Part shown: positions 46,260 through 55,508 of the stretch, in pieces
How positions within the stretch are numbered: the first letter of the stretch is position 1
How the letters are laid out: every line of letters begins with the position of its first letter
DNA from: Rhodocytophaga aerolata
GTDB lineage: Bacteria; Bacteroidota; Bacteroidia; Cytophagales; 172606-1
Length of the DNA stretch: 64,000 nt
Assembly: GCF_030503435.1 (NCBI RefSeq)
Contig: NZ_JAUKPO010000026.1
Coordinates: 1-64,000, forward strand
Reading direction: 5' to 3'
Program-made: the position numbers and the translations under genes
Notes under the pieces: model-generated
The model's input: the letters and a program-made list of their open reading frames with translations, nothing else
Databases searched by the model: none
What the model was told of the DNA's origin: nothing

Positions 46260-47153
46260 ATGTTCGATTTCCGGATCAAAGTTTTTTACACGGTGGCTAG
46301 GCGGCTTAACTTTACTAAAGCAGCCGAAGAACTACTCATATCCCAGCCGGCAGTTACCAATCACATCAAAGAATTGGAAAGCCATTTTAACCAGGCTCTT
46401 TTTGAACGCAGAGGTAATAAAGTAGTGCTCACCGCCGCCGGGAAAGTGCTGCTCAAACATACAGAAGCTATCCTTGAAATTTACCGGCAAATAGAATTTG
46501 ATTTAGGCAGGTTGAACCAATTATTCCAAGGCATTCTCCATGTAGGCGCCAGTACGTCCATTACACAATATGTATTGCCTCCGTTGCTAGCCCGGTTTCA
46601 TAAGCTACATCAGGACGTGAGGATTGAACTGTTTAGTGGCAATACGGAACTTATTGAACAGGCATTACTAGATAAACAAATAGAAGTAGGAGTGATTGAG
46701 GGCAAATCCAAACGCAGGGAACTGCATTATACACCTTTTGTAAAGGATGAAATTGTGCTGATATGCAGCCGTAAAAATCCATTAGCGAAGAAAGAAGAAA
46801 TCAGCCTGGATGAACTCAGAAAGATTCCGCTCTTGCTCAGAGAGCCTGGGTCAGGAACGCTGGAAGTGATTGCAGATGCCTTGAAACAAAAGGGTATCCG
46901 CTTGTCAGACCTGCTTGTAGAAATGCAGCTGGGCAGTACAGAAGCCATCAAGTCTTACCTGCAACATTCCGATTGTGTGGCTTTTTTATCCTTACATGCT
47001 ATTTTGAAAGAACTGGAAAGTGGAACGATCAAAATTATAGAAATTAAAAAGTTTACCATTCACCGTACGTTTTACTTTATCACTCCGCAGGGCCAGGAAG
47101 GCGGTTTACCTGCCCTGTTTATCCGCTTTTTGCTTCAGAATCATAATATTTAA
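46260..47153 (+). CDS. LysR family transcriptional regulator next to sulfite reductase genes
   Basis: 297 residues from ATG 46260 (MFDFRIKVFYTVARRLNFTK); an upstream in-frame start adds only 12 hydrophobic residues. The winged helix-turn-helix is at about 1-60 (AAEELLISQPAVTNHIKELE). The substrate-binding domain from about 88 contains LHVGASTSITQYVLPPLLAR and LREPGSGTLEVIADAL. The type is close to CysL/CysB-like LysR proteins; being next to cysJI in the same direction it probably activates assimilatory sulfite reduction in response to sulfur status. Palindromes before cysJ could be its sites. The precise effector is inferred, not shown. Confidence 0.88.
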   Translation: MFDFRIKVFYTVARRLNFTKAAEELLISQPAVTNHIKELESHFNQALFERRGNKVVLTAAGKVLLKHTEAILEIYRQIEFDLGRLNQLFQGILHVGASTSITQYVLPPLLARFHKLHQDVRIELFSGNTELIEQALLDKQIEVGVIEGKSKRRELHYTPFVKDEIVLICSRKNPLAKKEEISLDELRKIPLLLREPGSGTLEVIADALKQKGIRLSDLLVEMQLGSTEAIKSYLQHSDCVAFLSLHAILKELESGTIKIIEIKKFTIHRTFYFITPQGQEGGLPALFIRFLLQNHNI

Positions 47154-47195
47154 TTATTTACTCTACGGCAGTTAAAATCTTATCAACAAAACGTG

Positions 47196-47330
47196 ATGAG
47201 CATTTTAATTGGGAATAATTTTCGTTTCGAACCATTTTATTGGTATTGGTGTGCCTTGATTTTCGGCCTGATTTTTTTATTCATCTTTTCTTCTTTTATC
47301 ATAGCTATAACTTTAAGTTATTACAGATAA
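47196..47330 (+). CDS. Small single-span membrane protein between lysR and cysJ
   Basis: 44 residues: MSILIGNNFRFEPFYWYW, then CALIFGLIFLFIFSSFIIA and a short tail ending YYR. One transmembrane helix follows an aromatic-rich interface (F-E-P-F-Y-W-Y-W), and the stop is TAA. The start lies 42 bases after the LysR stop and the whole frame is in the same direction as cysJ-cysI. The organised amphipathic layout argues for a true small protein; no homolog is recognised. Function unknown; it may be a transport or stability partner of the sulfur genes. Confidence 0.4.
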   Translation: MSILIGNNFRFEPFYWYWCALIFGLIFLFIFSSFIIAITLSYYR

Positions 47331-47340
47331 AAAAATGCAA

Positions 47341-47428
47341 TTGGGATACGATGTCCGTCTGGACTACCTTTGGATCATTAAAATTAGTATAGATGGGGTA
47401 TGATAATTTTAAGACAGGGATACCCTGT
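47341..47428 (+). promoter_or_regulatory. Candidate cysJI promoter and leader palindromes
   Basis: TTGG (47341) and TACCTTTG (47365-47372, consensus TAnnTTTG) are 20 bases apart, a plausible promoter. Just downstream are AAAATTA...TAATTTT (47380-47410, 7-base perfect arms, further pairing inside) and ACAGGG-ATA-CCCTGT (47414-47428, perfect 6-base arms). These could be LysR sites or leader hairpins; either way they point to controlled expression of cysJ. Confidence 0.4.
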
Positions 47429-47458
47429 TTAAGCTATACGCCATAACCTGATAAATAC

Positions 47459-49267
47459 ATGATCATGGATTTTAAGCAAGGACTAAAAAGAGGCCCATTT
47501 TCTGAAAAACAAGTAACGCAGCTGAGTGAAGCATTGTCTGGATTGGATTCCGGAAGTATTCAATGGCTGTGTGGCTATCTTACCGGAGTATCCCAATCCC
47601 TTCCGTTAGGTGTAACAACCAATAACGGGAAAGTGGCTGATGCAGTAACTACTCAGAAATTAACCATTTTGTATGGTACACATACCGGAAATTGTGAAGC
47701 GTTAGCCCGTAACCTGGCAAGCAGTGCCAAAGCACAGGGCCTAGAAGTAGAGATTTCGGATATGGCTTCTTTTAAAACCAGGGACCTGAAGAAAATTACC
47801 AACCTTGCTGTGCTAGTGAGTACCCATGGAATTGGCGAACCTCCTATGCAAGCTGAGGAACTCTACCATTTTCTGCATAGCAAAAAAGCACCGGATCTTT
47901 CTCATATTCAGTTCTCTGTACTCTCCCTGGGCGACAGCAGTTATGTGGACTTCTGCCAGACCGGGAAAGAATTCGATGCCATCCTGGAGAAATTAGGCGC
48001 CCAGCGCATAAGTCCGCGTGTAGATTGTGATGTAGATTATGAAGAGGATGCAGCCAAATGGCAGGAAGAATTGCTCAAAAGTATGGCTAAGCATTCAAAT
48101 GCAACACCCGCGGTAGAGATAAAAAACAACGGAGAAACTGCGGCAAGCCAGCCAAAATATTCCAGAAAGAATCCGTTTGAGGCTACTATTCTTGAAAAGA
48201 TCAACCTGAATGGCAAAGGATCATCCAAGGAAACGATACATCTTGAAATGAGCCTGGAAGGTTCCGGATTACAGTATGAACCGGGAGATGCACTCGGAGT
48301 ATATGGCACCAATTCTCCTTCCTTGATTGAAGGTGTATTAAAAACAACTAACCTCTCCGATACGCAACTGGTACAAGGTCATAATGGAGAGAAACCACTT
48401 TCCCAGGCATTGACCTACGATTATGAACTGAGTCCCCTTTCTTCGGTTACTTTATCAAAATATGCCCAGCTTACCGGAAGTACCAGGCTGCAAAATATTA
48501 TGGCGGATAATGAAAAGTTATTGAATTATCTGCACGGACGTGATCTGCTGGATCTACTCAAAGAGTTTCCGTATAAATTAAGCGCAACCGATCTGCTGTC
48601 TGTTCTGAGAAAAAATAATCCCAGAATGTATTCTATTGCATCTTCCCAGGCGGCTGTAGAAGAGGAAGTACACCTGCTTGTTTCAGTAGTCCGCTACCAG
48701 GCGTATGGTCGGCATAAAGAAGGGCTTTGTTCTGCAACCCTGGCAGACCGGTTTAGGGTAGATGACAAAGTGAAAGTGTTTGTAGATAAAAACACCCGCT
48801 TCAAACTACCCGACGACCCTCAGGCACCCATTATTATGATTGGTCCTGGCACAGGCGTAGCGCCTTTCCGGGCGTTTATGCAGCACCGGGAGGCTTGCGG
48901 ACACGAGGGAAACTCATGGCTATTCTTCGGAGACCGCAACTTTACCACCGATTTTCTGTATCAAACAGAGTGGCAGCAATACCTGAAGGCAGGCATTCTT
49001 ACCAAAGCAGATGTAGCATTCTCCAGAGATCAGCAGCAGAAACAGTATGTGCAGCATAAAATGATGGATAACGGAAAAGAGTTGTATGACTGGCTGGAAA
49101 ATGGAGCCCACTTTTATATATGCGGCGATGCCAAGCAAATGGCCAAGGATGTCGACCGTACATTGAAGGCCATCATTCAACAACAGGGCGGAATAACCCT
49201 GGAAAAGGCCGAAGAATATGTAAAATATCTGCAACTGTCGAACCGCTACCAGACAGATATTTATTAG
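47459..49267 (+). CDS. cysJ: Assimilatory sulfite reductase flavoprotein subunit
   Basis: 602 residues, full length. The N-terminal flavodoxin-like FMN domain (about 66-210) has LTILYGTHTGNCEALARNLA, VSTHGIGEPPMQAEELYHF and LSLGDSSYVDFC. The connecting/FAD domain (about 235-450) has YEPGDALGVYG and PRMYSIASSQ. The NADPH domain carries GPGTGVAPFRAFMQHR, LFFGDRNFTTDF and YICGDAKQMAKDV. CysJ passes electrons from NADPH through FAD and FMN to the hemoprotein CysI. Start at ATG 47459 or ATG 47465. CysI follows after 50 bases, so they form an operon, probably with LysR control. Confidence 0.95.
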   Translation: MIMDFKQGLKRGPFSEKQVTQLSEALSGLDSGSIQWLCGYLTGVSQSLPLGVTTNNGKVADAVTTQKLTILYGTHTGNCEALARNLASSAKAQGLEVEISDMASFKTRDLKKITNLAVLVSTHGIGEPPMQAEELYHFLHSKKAPDLSHIQFSVLSLGDSSYVDFCQTGKEFDAILEKLGAQRISPRVDCDVDYEEDAAKWQEELLKSMAKHSNATPAVEIKNNGETAASQPKYSRKNPFEATILEKINLNGKGSSKETIHLEMSLEGSGLQYEPGDALGVYGTNSPSLIEGVLKTTNLSDTQLVQGHNGEKPLSQALTYDYELSPLSSVTLSKYAQLTGSTRLQNIMADNEKLLNYLHGRDLLDLLKEFPYKLSATDLLSVLRKNNPRMYSIASSQAAVEEEVHLLVSVVRYQAYGRHKEGLCSATLADRFRVDDKVKVFVDKNTRFKLPDDPQAPIIMIGPGTGVAPFRAFMQHREACGHEGNSWLFFGDRNFTTDFLYQTEWQQYLKAGILTKADVAFSRDQQQKQYVQHKMMDNGKELYDWLENGAHFYICGDAKQMAKDVDRTLKAIIQQQGGITLEKAEEYVKYLQLSNRYQTDIY

Positions 49268-49316
49268 GGCAATCAATCAGATAAGTGTAGTCGTTTACTA
49301 AGAAACAATAAGCAGC

Positions 49317-51014
49317 ATGCAAGAGCCACTAACACAGCAGGAATTATCTGCGGATGAATATATAAAAGAAAAGAGTGATTTCCTGCGGGGAACCATCCAG
49401 GAGAGTCTGAGCAATCCCTTAACCGGCGCTTTGCATCCCGACGATGTAAAGCTGATTAAATACCATGGCTCCTACCAGCAACACGACCGCGACCTGGAAA
49501 GTGAGCGCAAAAAGCAGAAACTGGAGCCCTTATATCAGTTTATGGTACGGGTACGGGTGGCTGGCGGAATTACCACCCCGCAGCAATGGCTAGCCCTGGA
49601 TGAACTTTCGGATATATATGGAAATGGAACCATGAAACTTACAACCAGGCAATCGTTCCAGTTTCATGGGATTTTAAAACGCCACCTCAAACCTACCATT
49701 AAGGCAGTAAACGAAACCTTATTAAGCACCATTGCTACCTGCGGAGATGTGAACCGGAATGTGATGTGTACCCCGAATCCTTACCAGTCTCCCATACATG
49801 AAGAGGTGTATAATATAGCGGTTGAACTAAGTGAGTATTTCATACCGAAAACCACCGCTTACCATGAAATCTGGCTGGATCAGGAAAAAGTAGCGGGCAC
49901 GCCCGATGAAGAACCTATTTATGGGGAAACCTATCTGCCCCGCAAGTTTAAAATTGCCATAGCCATTCCACCCAGAAATGATATTGATGTGTTTGCCAAT
50001 GATCTGGGCTTAATTGCGATTGAAGAAAACGGCGAACTGAAAGGCTTTAATATTTGCGTGGGTGGCGGATTAGGCAGTACTTTTGGAGAAATAGAAACCT
50101 ATCCAAGGCTCGCTGACATTATTGGGTTTGTACCCAAAGAGAAAGTGATAGAAGCTTCAGAAAAGGTAATTACCATTCAGAGGGATTACGGCAACCGTGC
50201 CAACCGGAGAAATTCCAGGCTCAAATACACCATCGATAAAAGAGGGCTGGAATGGTTTGTCCGGGAAATGAATGCCCGCTTAGGCTGGGAATTGGAAAAA
50301 CCCAGACCCTATCAGTTCCAAACTAACGGCGACCAGTATGGCTGGCTGAAGGGGAGCAATGGCAAATGGTTTTATACCCTGTTTGTAGAAAATGGCCGGG
50401 TGAAAGATGAAAAAGGATATGAGCTGAAAAAAGCGCTGAGAGAGGTAGCCCTTATGCTGAAAGGAGACATGCGCCTTACCGGAAACCAGAACTTAATTAT
50501 CGGCAATGTAGCAGAAGATGATAAAAGCGTAATTGAGAGTATTTTAATCAAGTATGGCGTACGCAATCACCCCAAATTAACCGGACTCCGGCGGAGTTCT
50601 ATGGCCTGCGTTGCCCTCAATACCTGTGGCCTTGCTTTTGCTGAAGCCGAACGATATCTGCCTTCCCTCATCGATAAACTGGAGGTTGTCATAAGAAATA
50701 ATGGTCTGGAAGCCCATGAAATTAACATCCGCATGACCGGATGCCCGAATGGCTGCGCCCGCTCTTCGCTGGGAGAAATTGGCTTCATTGGCCGGGCTGT
50801 AGGAAGATATAATTTGTACTTAGGTGCCAGCCACAATGGCGACCGGCTAAACTCCTTGTATAAAGAGATGCTTTCGGAAGAAGCCATTATTGAGGCCCTC
50901 GAACCTATTATTGCCGCTTATGCCCAGGAAAGACAAGAACACGAGCATTTTGGTGATTTTGTTATCCGGAAAAAAATTGTTGAAGCTACAGATAGGCCTA
51001 TTACAATCCGGTAG
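49317..51014 (+). CDS. cysI: Assimilatory sulfite reductase hemoprotein subunit
   Basis: 565 residues. The siroheme-[4Fe-4S] ligands are Cys431 and Cys437 ([15 protein letters not shown]) and Cys476 and Cys480 ([10 protein letters not shown]); the spacing is identical to the E. coli CysI cysteines. Residues for siroheme/sulfite binding are present: [18 protein letters not shown] (the R-Q-x-x-Q region), NRNVMCTP, and [12 protein letters not shown]. CysI makes sulfide from sulfite with six electrons delivered by CysJ. It is the second cys gene in the operon; genes for sulfate activation (cysD/N/H) are not in this window. No N-terminal targeting signal, hence cytoplasmic. Confidence 0.96.
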   Translation: MQEPLTQQELSADEYIKEKSDFLRGTIQESLSNPLTGALHPDDVKLIKYHGSYQQHDRDLESERKKQKLEPLYQFMVRVRVAGGITTPQQWLALDELSDIYGNGTMKLTTRQSFQFHGILKRHLKPTIKAVNETLLSTIATCGDVNRNVMCTPNPYQSPIHEEVYNIAVELSEYFIPKTTAYHEIWLDQEKVAGTPDEEPIYGETYLPRKFKIAIAIPPRNDIDVFANDLGLIAIEENGELKGFNICVGGGLGSTFGEIETYPRLADIIGFVPKEKVIEASEKVITIQRDYGNRANRRNSRLKYTIDKRGLEWFVREMNARLGWELEKPRPYQFQTNGDQYGWLKGSNGKWFYTLFVENGRVKDEKGYELKKALREVALMLKGDMRLTGNQNLIIGNVAEDDKSVIESILIKYGVRNHPKLTGLRRSSMACVALNTCGLAFAEAERYLPSLIDKLEVVIRNNGLEAHEINIRMTGCPNGCARSSLGEIGFIGRAVGRYNLYLGASHNGDRLNSLYKEMLSEEAIIEALEPIIAAYAQERQEHEHFGDFVIRKKIVEATDRPITIR

Positions 51015-51127
51015 TAATAATAGTACCAGCTATGACCTTGACCTGTCACATTGCCGACGCCTAATCTACAGCAAATTTTACGCTGAAAGTTGCGTTCGCG
51101 CCTGAAACTTACGATAGCAGAACTACT

Positions 51128-51784
51128 ATGACAGACTCCCGGATTATTCAAACAGCCATTGAAAAAATTGAGCATAGACGGTTAGGGTCAACCCAGCAAC
51201 TGCTGGATATTCATGATGTTGTCTATGAGAAAAATCAGCCTAAGGTGCTGCGAGTAGACAAAGATAGTTTCGATGGGTCAGCTATTGTTTATTTTCCCAT
51301 CTTAAATGAAAAGTTCTTTCTGGCGGTTTACCTTGATACTAAACCCGGTATTAGAGTTCGAGACGTTAGTACAGAGGCGTATCATACGGTTTTCTTTAGT
51401 GCAATATCAAACACATTAACTTTTGAGCAGCTTTCTTCCTTAACAAAACTTATACCCAGTAAAGGATGGAGCAAAGGCGATGTGGCAAATTCTGGTAAAT
51501 CAGTTCATAGGAATAGTGGTTTTCATTTTGAGCCTAACCCAGAACCAGATGCCTTCGAAGATAAACTGAATAAGCTACTGGATGCATTAGAACAAGACAA
51601 GAAAGGGGTGCTAGCTTTAGCCAACCAGGCTGATATCCTTATTCAGGTTGGGTCTGTTTTCCATAATGGCAACACTATGCTTGGCGGACATTATCTTACC
51701 AAAGAAAATGTAAAGCGAATGGCCGCCCTAGCACTCAGCATTGATTTTGACCTGTATGCAGAAGGAAATTTTTTTAAAAATTAA
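51128..51784 (+). CDS. DUF4279-like protein with N-terminal extension
   Basis: 218 residues. The C-terminal part (about 88-218) resembles DUF4279: KLIPSKGWSKGDVANSGKSV, then a charged helix (DAFEDKLNKLLDALEQDKKG), then LIQVGSVFHNGNTMLGGHYL and the end MAALALSIDFDLYAEG, matching the family ending (L-x-I/L-D-x-D-L/F-Y). The first 85 residues are an extra domain I do not recognise. The family has no known biochemistry; members are often orphan genes in toxin-immunity or accessory settings. Start 113 bases after cysI, same direction, but a separate transcript is likely. Confidence 0.6.
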   Translation: MTDSRIIQTAIEKIEHRRLGSTQQLLDIHDVVYEKNQPKVLRVDKDSFDGSAIVYFPILNEKFFLAVYLDTKPGIRVRDVSTEAYHTVFFSAISNTLTFEQLSSLTKLIPSKGWSKGDVANSGKSVHRNSGFHFEPNPEPDAFEDKLNKLLDALEQDKKGVLALANQADILIQVGSVFHNGNTMLGGHYLTKENVKRMAALALSIDFDLYAEGNFFKN

Positions 51785-51988
51785 CGCTACTTCTGCTACC
51801 TTCGTTCATCCACTACCATGCCGCAAACTCGTAGCGTTAGATCGTGGGGCCAAGGTTAAACGGCTGCACTCGATCTGTTGTTCGTCAATCTGACAACCAA
51901 TCGATTGCTCAGTGTTTTACGAAAAGCCATGTTACCTACGTACCGGTAGTTATTCATACACTTGTTAAAGGATGGGCTTGCAAAAAAC

Positions 51989-52513
51989 ATGAAAGAACAA
52001 TCAAAAGTCGATCAGGTAACTCACAGGTTAACCACTGGTTTATTTATAATTTATTTGATTGCCTTGTACTGGATTTTGCTATTAAAGTTCGGAGTGCGTT
52101 TTTCTTATATGGGCAACAGAACAGCAAACTTAATTCCGTTCAGTCAACAAGTATTCTTAACGAGTGAAAACATTTTGAACGTAATAATTTTTGTACCACT
52201 CGGCATCTATGCAGGAATATTATTTGAAAGATGGCTTTTTGGTAAAAAACTCCTCTTTTTCTTCTTACTTAGTTTACTGGTTGAAGCACTTCAATATATT
52301 CTGCGTATCGGTGTTTTCGATGTAACAGATTTAGTTACCAATACGGTAGGCGCTGTAATTGGATTAATCATAGTTAAAGGGCTGGACAAAGCATTCAATG
52401 ATAGAGCCAAATCTCAAAAGTTCATCAACTTAATTGCTGCAACAGGAACATTCGTACTGATTTTATTATTCGTATTACTAAAAATGGAGCTGCTGCCAAT
52501 AAAGTATCAGTAA
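51989..52513 (+). CDS. VanZ-like membrane protein
   Basis: 174 residues from ATG 51989 (MKEQSKVDQVTHRLTTGLFI). Four transmembrane helices at about 15-35, 62-85, 93-113 and 148-168. The VanZ-type signature is the stretch NVIIFVPLGIYAGILFE in helix 2 and EALQYILRIGVFDVTDLVTN in helix 3 (E-x-x-Q ... G-x-x-D-x-x-D-x-x-x-N). VanZ-like proteins affect teicoplanin sensitivity in Gram-positives; in Bacteroidota the role is unknown. The gene stands alone; an out-of-frame overlap at 51844-52167 is not a gene. Confidence 0.8.
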   Translation: MKEQSKVDQVTHRLTTGLFIIYLIALYWILLLKFGVRFSYMGNRTANLIPFSQQVFLTSENILNVIIFVPLGIYAGILFERWLFGKKLLFFFLLSLLVEALQYILRIGVFDVTDLVTNTVGAVIGLIIVKGLDKAFNDRAKSQKFINLIAATGTFVLILLFVLLKMELLPIKYQ

Positions 52514-52860
52514 TAAAGTTCATGGATCACAACTGGTATATTTTGGAACAAAGCCAGAAGGTCAACTGATCTGCTCACCAAATGTACAAAGCCGAAGGCT
52601 CGGTAAGTTTGCTTTTGTGCTTAGTGAAGAAACAGAAGTTTCAAGTAGGGTACAATGGCAGCTAATTTTTAGGGCTTGTCTTCTAAAGATAAATATTTAT
52701 ACCATGTACCCTTTATTCTACAGTAATAAGTAAGCGATACAACATTTATTTTACTTCCTCTGTACTAAATTTAGTAGAGCCTTTAGAAGTCTGTCAATAC
52801 ATTTGCTCAGTTTTGCTTACTTTTTTGTAGATTTCTTGCTACGTCAACCCACTTGCCTTT
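52514..52860. other. Intergenic region, possible remnant
   Basis: About 350 bases. A start-less plus frame of about 70 codons (around 52520-52735, e.g. VYFGTKPEGQLICSPNVQSR) is open but not recognisable; it may be a degraded gene end. No structure or promoter is clear before the GH16 gene. Confidence 0.35.
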
Positions 52861-53752
52861 ATGAAACACCTACAAATAACAGTCCTTTTATGGTTCATCA
52901 CTTTTGTTGCCATTGCCCAAACCAACACGTATCATCAGTCCTTTGTCGAGGATTTTACCCGTTCTACCTCCCGCTACTTTGAATACGGATCTACTGGAAA
53001 CAAAACCCCTTTTAAATACAGGATGGGTACGAATTCTGTGACACTAGTAGGCTCCAAAGTTCTTTCCTTTAAGATAGATCCAGCTGATAGTGCCGGTGCA
53101 GGGCGTGGACCCGAAATTATTTCAAAAGAATTTACCCATTTTGGTAGCTATGCGGCACGCCTCAAAGTTCCGGCTGCCAAAAGTATCCAGCCAAATGTTG
53201 GAGCCGTGGTAGGTTATTTTACTTACCATGTAGATAGTATTCCTGGCCTCAGTGAGATTGATTTTGAATGGCTTCTTGCCGACCCTAGCATCATTTATAT
53301 AGGCACCTGGACTGGTCATAACGGAAAGCTTCAACGAATAGGAAGAACCATCAATCTGGCCAAAGGTGTAATCTATGATACTCACTACCGGGAGGATCAT
53401 AAGGGTGTAAGAACCCCGTTAACCGGTAGGCAAAATCAGCCGGAGACCATTGCGGCTATTGAAGGCTACGACGCTTCTTCCCAGTTTTATACTTATGGCT
53501 TTGATTGGTATCCCGACAGAATCCGCTGGTGGATGCTTCATCCCACGACAGGTGAAACAATTGTGTTGTGGGAGTACCAGGGATCTACTAGAGGTATTCC
53601 GCAACACCGCACACGTTACCGGATGAATTTTTTGGCATACCAAGGACTGGTCAGTAGAAACCAATGCTCTTTCCCTTGAAAAACCGCTACAGCCCTATGA
53701 GTTAGAGGTGGATTGGATGTCTTATGTACCGATGAAAAGTGGCTCAAAATAA
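52861..53752 (+). pseudogene. Secreted GH16-like glycoside hydrolase with a T-run frameshift near the C terminus
   Basis: As read, a 272-residue protein ends early (LVSRNQCSFP). The signal peptide is at 1-19 (ending VAIAQ). The jelly-roll body contains EIISKEFTHFGSYAARLKVP and the GH16 catalytic motif GLSEIDFEW (E-I-D-x-E), then FYTYGFDWYPDRIRWWM. At 53628-53633 there are six T; with five, the frame would continue as FWHTKDWSVETNALSLEKPL then LEVDWMSYVPMKSGSK to TAA 53750-53752, exactly the expected GH16 end (F-W-x-x-x-D-W). GH16 enzymes cut beta-glucans or galactans. The lost C-terminal strand probably disables the enzyme unless this is a base error. Confidence 0.82.
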
Positions 53753-54032
53753 ATCTTCCCCGAATTGCACAGGAAAGTTGCCTAAAAAAGTTATTTTAAA
53801 AAGAGAAGTTTACAACAGAGGTGGTGTGAAAACACGCACCACAATGAATTAGTATATGCCGTACAGCTCATGGCAACTTCCATAGCTACACCCGAAAAAT
53901 GGAAAAATGTTGAAACAGAAACTAGGAACCAATATCAGAAAAATGAGTGGGTGCAAAAATAGTATTAGATGGGTAATCCTTTTTGCCTCTGAAGCGGATA
54001 TCGGCAACCTTCAGCTGGGATAAGTTAATAGA
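53753..54032. other. Region between GH16 and MarR-GNAT genes with a start-less frame
   Basis: 280 bases. A plus frame of about 45 codons (to TAG near 53962; RWCENTHHNELVYAVQLMAT) has no start and no family match. It could be the C-terminal relic of a lost gene. Confidence 0.3.
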
Positions 54033-54962
54033 TTAGGATTTAAGTAAAAATAGCTCATAGCGTTGTTCCCGTACAGGTTTACCAAATGCTGTCGATTCTT
54101 TTTCTTCTGTCAGCTCAAATCCATAAGAGCGGTATAAATTTGCAGCTGCTTGCTGCTCATGGGTGGTTAACAAGTAGCAGGATTGATAGTTGCATTGATG
54201 AAGAAACTCCATAAATAAATCCATCATTCTTTTCCCTAATCCTTGTCCCCGGTACTCGGGCAACATAAGAAAATACCGAAGCTGGGCTGCTTTTCCGCGG
54301 TTCATTAATGCCAGACTGGCTACCGTTTTTCCCTCATCTTCTGCCAGCCAGATGCGGTTAGTGGCAGGATCATACTGTTTATAAAATTCATACACACTCT
54401 CTATCACATAGGCTTCAAAGTCGATACCGTACTTGTATTCTTTTTGATAGAGTAAGCCATGCAAATAAATAAGATAGCCTAAATCGGCAGATTGTAGCTG
54501 TGTGCGAATGGTGAGCTGTCGCCTAGTAGTAGTGGCATCGGCTAACAAGGAGTTGATGGTTTGCATACCTTCCAGTAGTTTCTGTTTTTGTGGGAAAGAC
54601 AGGTTGCTGGTCAGTGCGTCAATTTGCCCATTGGATTTTGCCGTAAGTTGTTCAAAAACCTTTTTTCCCAGGTCGGTTAAATGAATGCATGCACTTCTGG
54701 CGTCCTCTACTGACTTTTGTTTTGTAAGTAGTTGCGCTTTTTCCAGGATTTTTAAGTTGCGGCTTACATAACCTGCATCCATATGCAGGCTGTTACATAA
54801 ATGCGTGGATGTGCTTGCTGTGGTATGAGCCAGTTCGTACAAAATCCTGACTTGTGCGAGCGAATACTCACTGTTGAGGATAGATTGATTAAGTAACCCC
54901 AGCTGGAGGGTATAAAACCGGTTAAACTCCCTCACAGACTCTATAAACTGAGTTTGCTGCAT
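54033..54962 (-). CDS. MarR-GNAT fusion: helix-turn-helix regulator with acetyltransferase domain
   Basis: 309 residues from ATG 54962 (MQQTQFIESVREFNRFYTLQ). The earlier in-frame start is rejected because it lies inside two operator-like palindromes. Residues 1-140 are a MarR winged helix-turn-helix (SEYSLAQVRILYELAH, HTTASTSTHLCNSLHM, then GYVSRNLKILEKAQLL). Residues 155-309 are a GNAT domain, with the acetyl-CoA loop LPEYRGQGLGKRMMDLFMEF (Q/R-x-x-G-x-G/A) and C-terminal NLYRSYGFELTEEKE. Such bifunctional proteins are thought to sense a small molecule and acetylate it or be controlled by it. Autoregulation is strongly suggested by the adjacent sites. Confidence 0.88.
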   Translation of the reverse strand: MQQTQFIESVREFNRFYTLQLGLLNQSILNSEYSLAQVRILYELAHTTASTSTHLCNSLHMDAGYVSRNLKILEKAQLLTKQKSVEDARSACIHLTDLGKKVFEQLTAKSNGQIDALTSNLSFPQKQKLLEGMQTINSLLADATTTRRQLTIRTQLQSADLGYLIYLHGLLYQKEYKYGIDFEAYVIESVYEFYKQYDPATNRIWLAEDEGKTVASLALMNRGKAAQLRYFLMLPEYRGQGLGKRMMDLFMEFLHQCNYQSCYLLTTHEQQAAANLYRSYGFELTEEKESTAFGKPVREQRYELFLLKS

Positions 54963-54981
54963 GCCTGTAATAACTAATTGA

Positions 54982-55016
54982 TTGACAAAGTCAATTAAAA
55001 TATTTGACAAAGTCAA
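54982..55016. promoter_or_regulatory. Two identical palindromes TTGACAAAGTCAA, candidate MarR operators
   Basis: TTGAC-AAA-GTCAA occurs at 54982-54994 and again at 55004-55016, 22 bases apart (two helical turns), on the promoter side of the MarR-GNAT gene and 20 bases from its ATG. The arms are perfect. Exact duplication and helical phasing are typical of cooperative dimer binding. Confidence 0.75.
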
Positions 55017-55508
55017 GCAAGTAGTAAGATAAAATGTAGGAATGCCAAAAGTATGTGTGGCATCATATTTTCTAGCCTCACTGTTTTTGCAATAATTATT
55101 GAATGTTGGTCCTAAGCTGGTTAGATTAGCTTATTTGGCCAATAAAAATCATTATCTTGCCTAGCTTTTCACTTGAGTGGTGCTACAGCTCACAGCCATT
55201 TATTTACAGAATGCACGGAATAGTCAGAAGTATCTAATTTATATAAGTTTGTTATAGTTAATTGGAGCAATAACTGGCAGGGGAGGGGATTAATTTTCAA
55301 GGGATACTCATATTTGCATAAAGTTTGATGAGTGTTATCGTTTTTCCTACCCTAAAGCACTAAAAAGGACAATTAATATTAGTCCTCGGACTTATGTCTG
55401 AACTAAAATATAATCTGTTGGCTGCACTTGCCGGAATACCAAGTATATAGTCCGTGGGTTTAATAAAATTAATACAAAGCGTTGTAATGCTGAATAAAAT
55501 AGTTTTTT
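55017..55508. other. Intergenic region, no gene seen
   Basis: About 490 bases between the MarR operators and the end of the truncated-haemoglobin gene. No coding frame or strong hairpin stands out. Confidence 0.4.

Noticed and set aside
51844-52167. 107-codon frame overlapping the VanZ-like gene
   Set aside because: It overlaps in another frame the N-terminal half of a clear membrane protein and shows no domain.
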